DNA from: Ditylenchus dipsaci
Lineage: Eukaryota; Nematoda; Chromadorea; Rhabditida; Anguinidae
Assembly: GCA_004194705.1 (NCBI GenBank)
Contig: SADC01000180.1
Coordinates: 62,001-126,000 of the forward strand
Length of the DNA: 64,000 nucleotides
Reading direction: 5' to 3'
How positions within the stretch are numbered: the stretch's first letter is position 1; each line of letters starts with the position of its first letter. Made by a program: the position numbers and the translations under genes. This document shows, one piece after another, positions 1-12,100 of the stretch. Below the pieces are notes generated by a model. That model was not told the origin of the DNA. It searched no databases and saw only the letters and a list, made by a program, of their open reading frames with translations.

Positions 1-98
1 TAATAAACTCCGTTAAATTACCCCGATATAACACACCTCTCGATATTGCATACCCTCAGAGTCGGTCCAAGGGGGTATGTTACAGCGAGGTTTGACTG
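1..98. repeat. Right end of a pogo-type MITE, cut by window start
   Basis: The end reads GAGGTTTGACTG followed by TA at 99-100. It is the reverse complement of the CAGTCAAACCTC terminus seen at 47112 and 49355. Only the right part lies in the window. Confidence 0.5.
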
Positions 99-224
99 TA
101 CTGACGGATGAACGCTTGAAGAAGATGAAGCAGAAAAATCTTTTCGTTATTTTACGACTAACAAATAATTGAGTGTTGTTGTTGTTGTTCGAAATTCGAA
201 TACAACTTTGTTTTGGATGGAAAA

Positions 225-1445
225 CACCTCTATAGTGCACACATGACCCTGTTAAAGCAAAATAGCTCTCTCTCCATACTGCACATCCTCATAGTGCACC
301 CCCGCCATAGTGGACACTTGGCGCCTGAAATTTCGTTACTTATCAGTATTATTCCAATTTATAACTTTTAGGTGGACGCGTCTCTAATAGCTACTAGCAT
401 ATTTTCGAATACAGGCTCATTTTCGCGTACTTTTTCAAAGATATAAATTTTTCAAAACTTTCAAGTTACGATTCACAGCCAGACAGGTTTTATAATGGGT
501 ATCTAAATACCCTAAAAGATGGAATTTCAACATAGTTTTGTTAACTGGGGCCTACCGCATAAAGAAACTCTGGCATGCATACATTTTTATGCTTGGGGGG
601 GAGGTATTCGCTACTAGCGCCAAAAATGGATATAGAGACTCTTTTTGCTTAGCTCTAGTGACCAAAACGAGGTAGAATACCTTTTTATAGGTCTTATCTT
701 GTTACTTTAAACTGACGTTAATATATATTCATAACACGCTTTTTTGATACGGACGCCTAAATTTTCATTGGACGTCTAATTTTTTTTTTCTTGGACACCC
801 AATTTTTTGGACGCCTAAAGTAGATTAGAGCCCAGCAAATTTAGTTTCCACGTAGCGCTGAGAGACCTAGAATCCCTTAATGGCTTTTCAAGTTTTAACC
901 GCAGGCTGTACCGGCTCTTCCTCATCAATTATCACTTCTCCAGCATCACTGTCATATTTCGCGATTTCTCGCTGAGTTTGTTGAGTTCTTTTAAGCTTCT
1001 GCCACTATTGGCTTCAATAATGCTCTTTTTCAGACAAAGTGATGACATTTTGCTTCTTTCTGTTCGGAGTATCTATAGGTAATTTCTTAAAAACGAAACT
1101 GTAACGTGACAAGCGCGAATGTAATACCGCAAATACAAACAGTACAAAACTGCACTCGCAAAAGTGCATGAATAGAATAACAATGATGCGTTAGTTGTTT
1201 TATAGTTGTAATGATCAAAAAAATTAAACAAGTTTTGTTTTAAAACATTTACTTTCTTGAAGGTTGACGTGAAAATATATAAAGTGTGCACTATAGAGAT
1301 AGGCGTTTATTGCATTGGTCCCAGCCCAGGTGTGCACTATGACGGGGCTTGCACTATGGAGGGGGTGGGCACTATAAATTTATGAGGTGGCCAACCAAAT
1401 CGGAACCGGCTTTGCACTATGGAGGGGGTGTACGCTATGTCGAAT
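225..1445. repeat. Element with TGCACTATGGAGG-type end modules
   Basis: Short units of the form CATAGTGCACC / GGTGCACTATGG occur several times at 229-315 and, inverted, at 1285-1440, including GCACTATGGAGGGGGTG twice. The interior (320-1280) holds no convincing coding region. The exact ends and a target duplication were not found, so the limits are approximate. Confidence 0.4.
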
Positions 1446-3310
1446 GTACACATTGAAGGAATTGACTGTAGCGATTTCGGGAGGGACAGATTTTTAGGGA
1501 GGGGGGGGAAGGGGGCGGTGCTTGGTGGAATTTAAAAATTGTTTCTTTTTTTTAATTGTTTCTTGATTTCGTTTGCCTTTTTTCCTGGTTCGATTCAAGG
1601 TTAAAAGCTCATACAAACTTGTGCAGAATTAAAAGTTGGATCAGCATCATCAATATTAGAATTTCTAAATTCGTTTAGAAGATGCGCTAAAAAAACTAAA
1701 TGGAAAAGGGAAAAAACCATCGAAATAAGCTTGATTGGTATTCTGTTGCATTTCAATTTTTAAAACATATTTGTAAGAATTTAGAAATTCTGATATGATG
1801 CTATTCAAGGTTTCATTTTGCACAAGTTTGTCCGACGTCGCAACACCGAGTTGTCGACAAAATGTGGCTCTAAAACCACATTTAAAAGACACAAAAATTG
1901 GATAAATCCTTTCGGGTCGAGACTATCTCCTCGACAGCTTCCACCCCTCCTTTAACACTCCAAAGGCCGAGAAGCACTTTTACACAGCTGGACTCACAAT
2001 TTAACGCTGTAAACGATGATGACGGTAACTTCCGCTTCAATAGTGGGTTAATTAGGTGTAAAAGAGTACAGGAGGTAACGGACCGCGCTCAAAAAACTGG
2101 TGTTCAAATTTATAAGTCATTGTCAAATTTCAAATTCTGCGCAATACAATAAACATTCGAATTTGAAAATCAAATATTTATTGTATTCAGCGGGATTCGA
2201 AATTTACAATGACTTATGAATTCAAACACCAGTTTATAAGCAAATTGACCACGCTAAACACGAAGCCGAGGTTAAAAGCCGCGTTTTATATTTCAGAAAC
2301 CCTTAGGGAAGGCTTATATCAAAGTGTGGGCAAGGGTGGCTCTACTAGAGGAAATACGGTAAGATATTTCTTCGCCACAAACAAGTCCCCCACCAGAATG
2401 GGTGATAGTTTATTGAGAACCATGTGTGTCAATGAAAAAATTGCATTATATTTGAAAAATCGACTGGTTAAATCTGAATGCTTGCTATTTTCACCACATA
2501 GATGGCTGATTCTATGAAAATACTGCCTTGAGAATCTTTCCTAGTTAGAGGAGCCTAATAAAAGTACGGTCAGTTTAAAAAATTTAGTTTTCTTTACACA
2601 GTCTGCAACAGTATGATATTTCAAAAAAAAATTGAAAACGACGTATTTGTGCAACATAGATGGAAAACATAACGATACATCATCTCAATCCCAAATTGTG
2701 ATTCACAATGGTTTCCACGGCTAACTAAAATCAAGGACAAAGGGTAAGATTAAATCGGGACGACAAGCTGAGCTAGAAGAATCACCACAGTCATGCGTAC
2801 TGGCCATAACACAAAAACAAAAAACTGATTTAATAGCATAGAACAAACAAACCCGTCCAAATTTCGGCCCTTCCCTTGCGGGAAAGGCTTCCAAAAATTG
2901 CTTACTCATAAGCGCCCTCTGCACGGAAATCTTTAGTAAAAGGCGAAAGATTTTCTCGCTCAAATGCAGAGGGACCAGAGATAAGCAAATAAATATTGTC
3001 GTATATTAGCATAAATACCTGCTCTATTAGTGGCTGGGTTTGAGGGAATAATCTAGCCTTAGAGAAAGCATACTCTTTGCATTTTTGATAGCATTTCTCT
3101 CTTCCCACCTCTTTCTTCAAACCAGCACAAAGCATTTTTACAGCGATTTTTTTTACGAATGTTGCCTGTCAATACCTCATTCTAAAGCCCTAAATCTTAG
3201 GTACAAAATTGTAACAACAGAAAAAAATCAGTGGAGAAAAAAAATACAGCTCTTCCCGCGTTAAAAATTCGACAAATCTCACACTTAGGTCGACACCCAT
3301 GTGTATGTGC
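1446..3310. other. Gene-free stretch with a small hairpin
   Basis: No recognisable gene. A G-run lies near 1500-1517. At about 2085-2260 there is an imperfect inverted repeat (ACTGGTGTTCAAATTTATAAG against CTTATGAATTCAAACACCAGT). Its right side, with GCAAATTGACCACGCT, resembles the inner arms of the palindromes at 7820-9372 and 52085-53085. An ORF of 102 codons at 2209-2517 (+) crosses this repeat and has no recognisable motif. Confidence 0.35.
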
Positions 3311-3420
3311 CTTTCAAGGGGCATGCCCGTGCGTTTCCAAAAGTTAAAGGAGCATGCTTTCCTAGTGCAACGGCAATTGTTGATTTTTGAATTCCCGGGG
3401 ACATAAAAAAAAAAAAATAA

Positions 3421-3726
3421 TTATCGAATAATTTGCGCAAAATCTTTTTTCAAACGCAAACAATTATTTTCGGTTGTCATTTTTGACTTCTCAATTAAAT
3501 TTTTCGGTCGGGTGCGCCGATCTGCTGTTACTTTGTGGTCGCCCATTTGGTTTTTGTGTGAATCTAGGCGAATTATAGTTGCTATAACTTTATTTATGTC
3601 TTTTTGTTTCAGATTATCAAAAGAAGAATCCAAATTGTTGCCTGGATACTCATAATGTAAGTTTTTTAGCCGCTTTGCCGTCTTTTTTTTGTTTCTCCTG
3701 TTTAGGTTGTCGGCAAGGGCGCTCAT
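3421..3726 (-). CDS. Hypothetical ORF in left arm of fold-back
   Basis: A 101-codon reading frame, very rich in Lys, Arg and Asn, starts with ATG at 3726 and ends near the outer end of the arm. The same sequence lies in the other arm at 5175-5479 (+). There the opening GCGCCCTTG reads GCGCCTTG, so one C is missing and the frame is broken. I do not recognise the family. It may be a fragment of an element-encoded protein or of a captured host gene. Retention in both arms may only reflect arm homogenisation. Confidence 0.3.
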   Translation of the reverse strand: MSALADNLNRRNKKKTAKRLKNLHYEYPGNNLDSSFDNLKQKDINKVIATIIRLDSHKNQMGDHKVTADRRTRPKNLIEKSKMTTENNCLRLKKDFAQIIR

Positions 3727-5174
3727 GCTGATTATGCGAATCTGATGGGGCTGTCTCTACGGTTCTACTTTTCTGGTCGTTTACGGATCAAGTTTTTTCG
3801 GTAAAAAATGTGGTTAGTTTCCCATTTATTTTTTTTGATAATTTTTACGCTGGTTTATCAGGGAAGTTCTCTAGTCAAGTAACCTTTTTTAAATCTCACT
3901 GCGACTACACACGGCCTGACAAATTCATCAGTGAATGTAGCCTCAAATCCATAAACAAACCACATAGGACTTTTTTGTCTACGTGGAAGCTACAGAATTT
4001 GGGCGGTTATATGTGGTCGTAGTGTTAGGCATGTGCACGGGTCGGCCCTTTCCGGGCCGTAACTTGCATAATCCATCATGGGTTACGATAAAAACCTGTA
4101 AGAATACAGCCCGTGCGCATACCTGCATAGCCTAACTTTCTATGTGCCTTCGTGCTCCATCCCAAGACAGTATGGCTAGGCCGTTGTAACATAACTGTCG
4201 GGCACGTCAACTTCTTGTAAGAGGCTGCCTAGCGAAAGTAATTATAAGTCACACATTATTTACCACAATGATCTGCTGGAGTTCATATTTCTAATTTTCA
4301 GGTATCATTCATCACTCAGGTATCATGCATCACTCAGGTATCTTGTTCTATCAAGGGAATTCTCTTTTAGCGTCTTTCGCTTTCAACTTCGACCGCGAAT
4401 AAAAAACAAGTGAGTAAAACCCCATTCCGCCCCATTCCACCCCATGTAAAAGCTAGACGAAAACTCGATCCTTTCACTAAAACACAAGACAGTCCGTAAA
4501 AGACAACATAAACAAACGGTAGCTCAGGATTCAGGACAGGCGAAAGACGCTAAAGAGGATTCCCTTGATAGAACAAGATACCTGAGTGATGAATGATACC
4601 TGAAAATTAGAAATATGAACTCCAGCAGATCATTGTGGTAAATAATGTGTGACTTATAATTACTTTCGCTAGGCAGCCTCTTACAAGAAGTTGACGTGCC
4701 CCGACAGTTATGTTACAACGGCCTAGCCATACTGTCTTGGGATGGAGCACGAAGGCACATAGAAAGTTAGGCTATGCAGGTATGCGCACGGGCTGTATTC
4801 TTACAGGTTTTTATCGTAACCCGTGATGGATTATGCAAGTTACGGCCCGGAAAGGGCCGACCCGTGCACATGCCTAACACTACGACCACATATAACCGCC
4901 CAAATTCTGTAGCTTCCACGTAGACAAAAAAGTCCTATGTGTTTGTTTATGGATTTGAGGCTACATTCACTGATGAATTGTCAGGCCGTGTGTAGTCGCA
5001 GTGAGATTTAAAAAAGGTTACTTGACTAGAGAACTCCCTGATAAACCAGCGTAAAAATTATCAAAAAAAATAAATGGGAAACTAACCACATTTTTTACCG
5101 AAAAAAACTTGATCCCGTAAACGACCAGAAAAGTAGAACCGTAGAGACAGCCCATCAGATCTCGCATAATCAGC

Positions 5175-5479
5175 ATGAGCGCCTTGCCGACAACCTAAAC
5201 AGGAGAAACAAAAAAAAGACGGCAAAGCGGCTAAAAAACTTACATTGTGAGTATCCAGGCAACAATTTGGATTCTTCTTTTGATAATCTGAAACAAAAAG
5301 ACATAAATAAAGTTATAGCAACTATAATTCGCCTAGATTCACACAAAAACCAAATGGGCGACCACAAAGTAACAGCAGATCGGCGCACCCGACCGAAAAA
5401 TTTAATTGAGAAGTCAAAAATGACAACCGAAAATAATTGTTTGCGTTTGAAAAAAGATTTTGCGCAAATTATTCGATAA
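5175..5479 (+). pseudogene. Right-arm copy of the fold-back ORF, frame broken
   Basis: This is the mirror of the ORF at 3421-3726. After the start ATGAGCGCC one C is missing relative to the left arm. The frame reopens at about 5267 and runs 70 codons to the same stop. Near identity of the two arms makes recent arm conversion, or a base-call difference, more likely than separate function. Confidence 0.35.
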
Positions 5480-5763
5480 TTATTTTTATTTTTTTCATGT
5501 CCCCGGGAATTCAAAAATCAACAATTGCCGTTGCACTAGGAAAGCATGCTCCTTTAAGGCGGGGACCAGCAATTTTTTTGAATCGCTCTATTTTTCACTC
5601 GTTTTGCGTCAAATCTAATATTAATGACCTTATACTACTTTTAAAAGCTAGGCAGAAAACTTAAAAAGTCTGAATGCGTATGCATGTAAAACTTGATCGA
5701 GAAAGAAAAAAAGTGCTGGTCCCCGCCTTTTCTCCGTGTCGGGCACGGGCATGCCCCTTAATG

Positions 5764-6114
5764 GCCAGTTTGACGCTTGTGTTTTTAGCCCGTTTTTTTA
5801 AACAAGCCAACTATACTGCTACTGAAAGTTTTTTCTATAAAATATAGCACAATTTAATAGCATAAAGTTTAGATGTAATACTCCACAATCAATTCCTGTC
5901 TATTGTTTTGGAGACTGGGCAAAAGTCTTGCCTCTAATTTCCCAGAGAGCGCAATAACAACACAAAAGAAATAGGCGGTTCGCTGAGAAACCAGTTTTTG
6001 CAGCCACAAAATAACTTTATTTTTGTGTAGTAGTCTCCTAAAGGTCATTTACTAAGTCAGTCAATTGGACAGCAATCAAAATGATTTCATCTGTGTGGAT
6101 TTGTTGATAACCAG
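5764..6114. other. Gene-free stretch before the dehydrogenase exon
   Basis: AT-rich, no ORF with recognisable motifs. The first exon of the dehydrogenase gene, with its ATG, is expected here or further upstream, but I could not identify it. Confidence 0.3.
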
Positions 6115-9100
6115 ACAGTGGTCTGATATTAGTTGCTGTTGCTGTAATACTAGGTTTGAGCTTCTTTTACCAGTTTTTGTGCGCTATAATTCCTGGCCCG
6201 AAGCAACAAAAAGCGCTGAAATTGAAAGATAAAACTGTGCTGATCACTGGTGCCAGCTATGGAATTGCAGAGCTATGGCTTTTGAATTTCATAAAAAGGT
6301 GGGTCTATGAAAAATTCGACGCCTACTGTCATATACCCCCCCCCCCCACCCCAAAAAGCTACTGTAATATACCCCCCCCCCCCCGAAAATCGGACCTACT
6401 GTCATATACCCCCCCCCCTCCAAAAACCGACTTTTGGGAGTGTCTAAAAACCATTTTTATGCAATAATTTTGCCATAAAGGGACAGAAAAGCAGTTTAAA
6501 GGGGATTATGGGCTGTATTGGGAGGGGAAGGGAATAATGCAGGGGCCACTTTTTTTAGCTGCTTTACCATGTTTTTCAACTCGGGCCGTGGCAAAAATAG
6601 ACTCTATATGGATTTTATGATCAAATGTACTTCTCGGAATCATGTTCTAAGGTAAGTGCGTGCGCGCATCTCTAACTCTCAAGCCCCTGCGCCTCCTTCG
6701 GGGCGCAGGGGGCTTGGAGTTGAGATGGGCACACCCACATACCTTAGACACAAATCACTCGAAAGCGACTCTGGATGCATGAAAAAACATGCATACCAGA
6801 GTTATTTATGCGTAGGCCCCAGTATTCAAACTATGTTCAACATCTTTATTTTTTCGCCGAAGAGCATTTACCCTCGTTCTACAAGGCCGGCCATAGGCCC
6901 GGCATCCAAAAAATTCAGCCCAGCACTCAAAAAGTGCTAGGCCTATAAGTAAACCCGCGAAGTCCACCCCGCTGATGGGCTTTGTCCATGGAAAGTACTT
7001 ATACTTATGCCTGCACCACAAGTTCCTGGGTTTGAAAGTACCCTTAGACGCTTAGAAAATTAATTCTCTAAGGATCCCACCATCTCGAGAAGTGGCCCCT
7101 GTATTATTCCCTTCCTCTCCCAATACAGCCCGCGATCCCATTTAAATTGCTTTCTGGTCCTTTTATGGCGAAATTATTGTGTAAAAATGGTTTTTGACCA
7201 TCCCTAAAAAGTCGGTTTTTGGGAGGTGGTATTTACAGTGGCGCTTTTGGGGGGGGGGGGGGTGGTATATTACAGTGGCGCTTTTGGGGGGGGGTATATT
7301 ACAGTAGCGCCAAAAATTCTTTATTCAAGGACCCTGTATTTTACTTTTGTAACAAATCGGAACATTACAGTAAAACATTGCGGTAAAACCTCTATTGACA
7401 GACCCGGGCGGGCGGAGTTTTATCGATATCTTTTGTTGTTGTTATCTGTTCAGTTTTTCGCTGAAGAATAATACACATTTTGAAAGAAAAACAAACAATT
7501 GAAAAACGTAGACTATGGGTAAAGAGACCAAGCCGGCAACCTTATTGATGCAGGATCTCAAATAATGTATCCGTTAGTAAAATCGTGGTTGGCGAAGGCT
7601 GAACTTCTAATCCTCGATTTGGTGAAGCTCAATATGCATAAACACCTATCGATGGACGAAAGAGGCCAATCTATTTTTTTTGAACCAATCATACAGTCTA
7701 GACTTTTGGATAAGCAGAATAATGTTTTTTAACTAATTACGCAAATTTAATGACACAGTATAGATGAGATTCACGGCTTTCATTCGACACCATACTCACA
7801 GAGAGTAAAAACTCTTTAACACGGGAAGTCCTGCGGTGAGACCAGCAGCTTCTGGTGCAGAATTTCATGGGAATCCGAATCTGCAAACCGTTTTTCAAAA
7901 AAGCCGGTTTGGCACAAGATTTAAACCAATTTCTGAATGTGTCAAATGTGACATGGGTATGTTCAGAAAATCAGGTAGTACTCAAACATTTCCTATACAT
8001 ATGCAAAATTTTATGGCTCGTTAGAAAGGGCAGAGAACAAGCTTTCCAATGACATATCGTTCACTTGTTTATGATAACTATATGTGGAATTTTTGCCTAA
8101 AGAAAAATTGTGTTATTTTTCAAAAAGTTTTTTTTCACTTAAATGTGGAAAATAAGATGTGATAGAGCCGTTTGTTCAGCAAAACCCACATACCGTATAT
8201 TCTCTATTAGAAGGCCCGGGCCTTCTATTTTTCAACCCTAAAAAAGTCGGAAAAAATTGGGTCGATTTTGAGATTTTTGCGTGCTCAAACAAAATTTTAA
8301 AAGTGGAATCAGGTAAGCTCGTGCTAACTAAGAAACGCGAAAAACAGATTTGCGAATTCTTTTTCTAGGCTGATATATATGTCCTCAAGGGGGGCCTTCT
8401 ATTAGAGAGGGCCTTCTATTAGAGAGGGGCCTTCTATTAGAGAGGGGCCTTCTAATCGAGAATATACGGTATCATTTGGAAGAAAAATTAAAACTGCAAT
8501 TAAAATGCTTTAAAATTGAACAAAATAAAGTCTTTAAAGTGTTAAGCGACAGTTTAAAAAAAACTAATAATTATTCAAAACCTGAAACTTGTTCGTCACT
8601 AGACCAACTCGCAATTTGGACGACGGATTCGTGTTCAGCATGGTCGATTTGCTTATAAAATTGCTCTTAAAGTTCAAAAGTCATCTTCGAAATTTTATTC
8701 TTCTCAAGACAATAATTATTCAAATATTTAATTCCTCGCAATTTTGAATAATTATTGTCTTGAGAGGAATTTGAATTTTGACGATGAATTTCAACTTTTA
8801 AGAGTAGTTTTATAAGCGAATCGACCATGCTGAACACGAATCCGGCGTCCAAATTGCGTGTTGGTCTAGTGACGAACAAGTTTCACGTTTTTGAAATAAT
8901 TATTAGTTTTTTTAAACTGTCGCTTAACACTTTAAAGACTTTATTTTGTTCAATTTTAAAGCATTTTTAATTGCAGTTTAATTTCTCTTCCAAATGATAT
9001 GTGGGTTTTGCTGAACAAACGGCTCTATCACATCTTATTTCCACATTTAAGTGAAAAAAAACTTTTTGAAAAAAAAACACAATTTTTCTTTAGGCAAAAA

Positions 9101-12100
9101 TTCCACATATAGTTATCATAAACAAGTGAACGATATGTCATTGGAAAGCTTGTTCTCTGCCCTTCTAACGAGCCATAAAAATTTTGCATATGTATAGGAA
9201 ATGTTTGAGTACTACCTGATTTTCTGAACATACCCATGTCACATTGACACCATTCAGAAATTGGTTTAAATCTTGTGCCAAACCGGCTTTTTTGAAAAAT
9301 GGTTTGCAGATTCGGATTCCTCATGAAATTCTGCACCAGAAGCTGCTGGTCTCACCGGCAGGACTTCCCGTGTTAATCCTCACATGGTCCCCAAATCATT
9401 TTCAATCCTCAATGTTGAGTACCATGCTGAATATTAACGATTTAACCTGGCGAATTTTGGGTAAATCAAAGCCTTGTATCTCAGGTTCAATATAACAGCA
9501 AAACCTACAGAAAAAACCTCACTATTTTGATGAAAAATGCAGAAAACCTTCTGTCACGTTGAAGATACAAGTTGCATTGCTGGAGACCTTAATAATAAAT
9601 TCTCGTTATGGTTAAATTTTTGTATGAACTTATCTAGTAAATTTATTCGATATATTCATTGCTTTTTGACCGGTGGATTGTTAACTAAAAACAGGGTATC
9701 ATTCAGGCCCCCTACTAGGGTAATCTTATTTTTTAGAAGGTCTATTAATAGAGGGGGTCTATTATTTTCCAACCACCCTCCGAATTAGAGGATGGTCTAA
9801 TAATAGAGGTTTTACAGTAATAGTCTTCTCAAAACTATTTTTATTCGAGTGCCAGGATATTAGTTGACATATAGCAAAGAGTATCAAACCCAGCCTACTT
9901 TTTAGATCAGTATTTGTAAATTACTGATACACTGTCACTGAGTAGTTAAATCCCACAGTATTAAAGGTACTTGGGTAGTTTCGACCTCTTCGGACTGTTG
10001 AACTAATCAATTTTTGGAGCTGGTCTTTGGGCTACCCGGAGACCTTATAGTTTCATCTTGTATTTTCTACATGAAGGAGACGAATGATGGGGGGAGTATA
10101 TTGACTAAAAAACGAAATTTCGCAAGCTCAAGTTCATTTGATTCTTATTTTTAACCCTTTTTTTTGCACAATCGAAATTACCATGAATTCATCCGACAAA
10201 AATCACATCGTATCAAAGTTTCGAAAAAAAAAAATCGAAGCAATTCGCCCTGGTCAATTCAGGAAGGTCCTGGTAGTTGTTAGGACTGTTTCATAACTCA
10301 CGTTTTATCAGTGCTCTAGTAAATATGATTTCATAAAAGTTTATACTCAAAATGACGTCAGAAAGCAGGGCTACGTTTTGAGCATAAGGTTGTATATGAC
10401 TGTGCCTGCACAATTTGCGAAAAAAGCAAAAATTCAAAAAAAATCCCGGCTTTTCGGAAATTGTGGGAACTTCTTGAGAACTTTTTTTTTTTCGCAAATT
10501 TTGCAATCACAGTCTAATTTAATCTTATAATCAAAATGTAGCGCTGTTCTTTAGCGTCCTTTTGAGTACGAACTTATATACAACCAAGTCCACTACAGCA
10601 CCGAATAAAACGTGAGTTCTGAAACAGTTTCTAAAACTACCAGTAGCCTCCTGAATTGGACCAGGGCAAATTTTGTCGATAATGCCGATTTTTGTGTAGG
10701 ATCTTGTGGTGGAATTGAAGATTTGCCAATTACAAAAAAATATTGAATGAAATATTGAAAAAAAATTCTACCAGACGTAACGAAATCTCTGACTCTACGG
10801 GTGGTTGAGAAATGGGACGCTACTGTCATATACCCCCCCCCCCCAAAAAGCTACTGTAATATACCCCCCCCCCCCAAAAATCGGACCTACTGTCATATAC
10901 CCCCCCCCCCCCCCAAAACCGACTTTTTTAGGAGTGTCTAAAAACCATTTTTATGCGATAATTTTGCCATAAAAGGTCCAGAAAAGCAATTAAAAAGGGA
11001 TTATGGGCTGTATTGGGAGGGAAGGGAATAATATAGGGGCCTTTTTTTTAGCTGCTTTACCATGTTTTTCAACTCGGGCCGTGGCAAAAATAGACTCTAT
11101 ATGCATTTTATGATCAAGTGTACTTCTCGAATCATGTCTAAGGTAAGTGCGTGCGCGCATCTCTAACTCTCAAGCCCCTGCGCCCCCTTCGAGGGCGCAG
11201 GGGGCTTGGGCTTGGAGTTGAGATGCGCACACCCACATACCTTAGACACAAATCACTCGAAAGCGACTCTGGATGCATGAAAAAACATGCATACCAGAGT
11301 TATTTATGCGGTAGGCCCCAGTATTCAAACTATGTTCAACATCTTTATTTTTCCCGAAGAGCATTTCCCCTCGTTCTATAAGGCCAGGCCAGAGGCCCAG
11401 CATCCAAAAATTCAGCCTAGCACCCAAAAAGTGAGGCCTATAAGTAAACCGCGAAGTCCACCCCGCTGATGGGGTTGGTCCATGAAAAGTACTTATACTT
11501 ATGCCTGCACCACAAGTTCCTGGGTTTGAAAGCACCTTTAGACGCTTAGAGAATTATTACTCTTATGATCCCAACCATCTCGAGAAGTGGCCCCTGTATT
11601 ATTCCTTTCCCATCCCAATACAGCCCGCAATCCCATTTAAATTGCTTTTCTGGTCCTTTTATGGCGAAATTATTGTGTAAAAATGGTTTTTGACCATCCT
11701 AAAAAAGTCGGTTTTTGGGGGGGGTATATGACAGTAGGTCGATTTTTGGGGGGGTATATTAACAGTAGCGCTTTTTGGGGGGGTATATTACTGGCGGGAT
11801 TTTCAGTTTTTACCTTTCAAAATTTGAACTATAAACTTGACTAGGCGTGCACTTATAAATATTGGCTCCTTGTTCCTTTATTTCAGCACTTGGTTAAAAA
11901 ATTCTGGCTCTCTTCTTGTTGATGCTGTCTTCCTTTGCTCTGCCTTAGTATCTTCTCTGTTTTGTTCCTTTATTTTCAGCACTGGTTTTAAAGCCCTGAA
12001 GCCTTAGCCCTGAAGCCTAAGCCTAAGGGCAAGCCTAATTCCTGAGCCTAAAAATTATGGATAATGAGATAGTAAAACCGATGAGGTTTTTGAGGGAAGG

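Larger units (their letters stand above)
3348..5553. mobile_element. 2.2 kb fold-back element with TTAA target duplication (piggyBac-like)
   Basis: Two near-identical arms of about 1.03 kb (3348-4381 and 4540-5553) are inverted around a 160 bp spacer. The termini are AGGAGCATGCTTTCC and its reverse complement. TTAA stands directly outside both ends (3344-3347 and 5554-5557), the duplication used by piggyBac-type transposases. The left arm has one extra copy of a roughly 18 bp unit near the spacer (ATCACTCAGGTATC motif, 4310-4340). There is no transposase. Each arm carries the same ORF, reading outward. Confidence 0.85.
3311..5763. mobile_element. GGGCATGCCC-ended MITE, interrupted by a fold-back element
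   Basis: The left end reads CTTTCAAGGGGCATGCCC and the right end GGGCATGCCCCTTA. Without the 2206 bp insertion the backbone is about 250 bp, the same as the uninterrupted relative at 31228-31469. The right part (5558-5763) matches that relative and a decayed copy at 26120-26312: GGCGGGGACCAGCA, then a stretch near TTAATGACCTTATACTACTT. Confidence 0.7.
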
